Assembly: GCA_963627445.1 (NCBI GenBank)
Contig: CAVGBM010000091.1
Span: forward strand, 1-5,406
Length of the DNA: 5,406 nt
From: F23-B02 sp963627445
GTDB taxonomy: Bacteria > Bacillota > Clostridia > Oscillospirales > Oscillospiraceae
Direction: 5' to 3'
In this document: positions 4,817-5,406 of the stretch, in pieces
How positions within the stretch are numbered: position 1 is the first letter of the stretch
How the letters are laid out: every line of letters starts with the position of its first letter
The notes under the pieces: generated by a model
Database searches by the model: none
Told to the model about the DNA's origin: nothing
What the model saw: the letters and a program-made list of their open reading frames with translations, nothing else
Program-made: the position numbers and the translations under genes

Positions 4817-5406
4817 ATGGACAACAGACGCAGCCTTAACCTGACCATGCTGTGCGACTATTACGAGCTCACGATGGGCAACGGATACTTCGACCACAAC
4901 ATGGGCGACAAAATAACCTACTTCGACGTGTTCTACCGCCAGAACCCCGATATGGGCGGCTTCGCCATCTGCGCCGGTCTTGAGCAGGTCGTCGACTACA
5001 TTCAGAACCTGCACTTCGAGCCGGAGGATATCGAGTATCTGCGCGGCCGCAGCATGTTCTCCGAGGACTTTTTGGAATACCTCAAGCACTTCAAGTTCGA
5101 GGGCGACATTTGGGCCATCCCCGAGGGCACGCCGGTGTTCCCCCGCGAGCCGATAATGACGGTGCGCGCACCCGCAATTCAGGCGCAGCTTATAGAGACC
5201 TATGTGCTGCTTGAATTAAACCACCAGAGCCTCATCGCCACCAAGGCAAACCGCATTTGCCGTGCGGCCGAGGGCAGAACGGTGCTCGAGTTCGGCTCAC
5301 GCCGCGCGCAGGGCATCGACGGCGCCGTCACCGGCGCAAGAGCGGCCTACATCGGCGGCTGCGCGGGCACGGCCTGCGCCGTTTCCGACACGCGCTACGG
5401 CGTTCC
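4817..5406 (+). CDS. pncB: Nicotinate phosphoribosyltransferase, N-terminal part (cut by window end)
   Basis: Predicted cytoplasmic enzyme of NAD salvage (Preiss-Handler pathway): nicotinate plus PRPP gives nicotinate mononucleotide, with ATP hydrolysis. The ATG at 4817 follows GGAGGT at 4808-4813. The 196 complete codons in view are open to the window edge, about 40 percent of a usual protein of 470-490 residues. Recognisable stretches are LTMLCDYYELTMGNGYF (9-25), YFDVFYRQNPDMGGFAICAG (35-54), EGTPVFPREPIMTVRAP (103-119), NHQSLIATKANRI (135-147), and LEFGSRRAQGIDGAVTGARA (157-176) followed by AAYIGG. The catalytic His that is phosphorylated in this family is expected shortly after the cut. 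The gene stands alone on its strand with its own promoter. Identification is firm despite the missing C-terminus. Confidence 0.95.
   Translation, partial: MDNRRSLNLTMLCDYYELTMGNGYFDHNMGDKITYFDVFYRQNPDMGGFAICAGLEQVVDYIQNLHFEPEDIEYLRGRSMFSEDFLEYLKHFKFEGDIWAIPEGTPVFPREPIMTVRAPAIQAQLIETYVLLELNHQSLIATKANRICRAAEGRTVLEFGSRRAQGIDGAVTGARAAYIGGCAGTACAVSDTRYGV

Noticed and set aside
4754..5089. 111-residue open frame on the minus strand over the pncB start
   Set aside because: It runs antisense to clear PncB coding sequence and through its promoter, with no supporting motif.

Overview
The window looks like a chromosomal segment of a GC-rich Clostridia (Oscillospiraceae/Ruminococcaceae-like gut Firmicute). 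This is inferred from the split two-gene transketolase, a galactokinase of the 'GNHTDHQ' type, a DUF3267-type membrane zincin, strong GGAGG ribosome sites and near-consensus sigma-A promoters in AT-rich gaps between GC-rich genes. No species can be assigned by eye.

Layout from left to right. Positions 1-40 hold a perfect AT-rich inverted repeat just past the last gene of a leftward operon. That operon fills 43-3704 on the minus strand. In transcription order it encodes transketolase N-terminal subunit, transketolase C-terminal subunit, a galactokinase-family kinase and a small MscS mechanosensitive channel. It starts from a very good promoter (TTGACA, 17 bp, TATTAT) at 3742-3770. Upstream, a 20-bp perfect-stem terminator (3831-3873) closes a small XRE-type repressor gene (3875-4102, minus). 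The repressor's putative promoter is bracketed by an exact 11-bp inverted repeat, a candidate autoregulatory operator.

Further right, 4219-4663 (minus) is the remnant of a DUF3267 HExxH membrane peptidase gene. It kept its promoter and ribosome site but has a +1 frameshift in a G/C homopolymer and lacks its usual C-terminal end. Divergent promoters between about 4698 and 4773 then serve this remnant and, on the plus strand, pncB (nicotinate phosphoribosyltransferase), which runs off the right edge of the window.

How it fits together: the leftward operon joins non-oxidative pentose phosphate interconversion (transketolase) with sugar phosphorylation (galactokinase family) and a turgor-release channel. 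The link between the sugar genes and the channel is inferred from co-transcription, with a 1-nt gap between galK and mscS. pncB is a separate NAD-salvage transcription unit. I see no RNA gene, CRISPR array, insertion sequence or prophage. The least ordinary items are the decayed peptidase, the repressor's flanking repeat and the altered sugar-binding motif of the kinase. None amounts to a clear new system.
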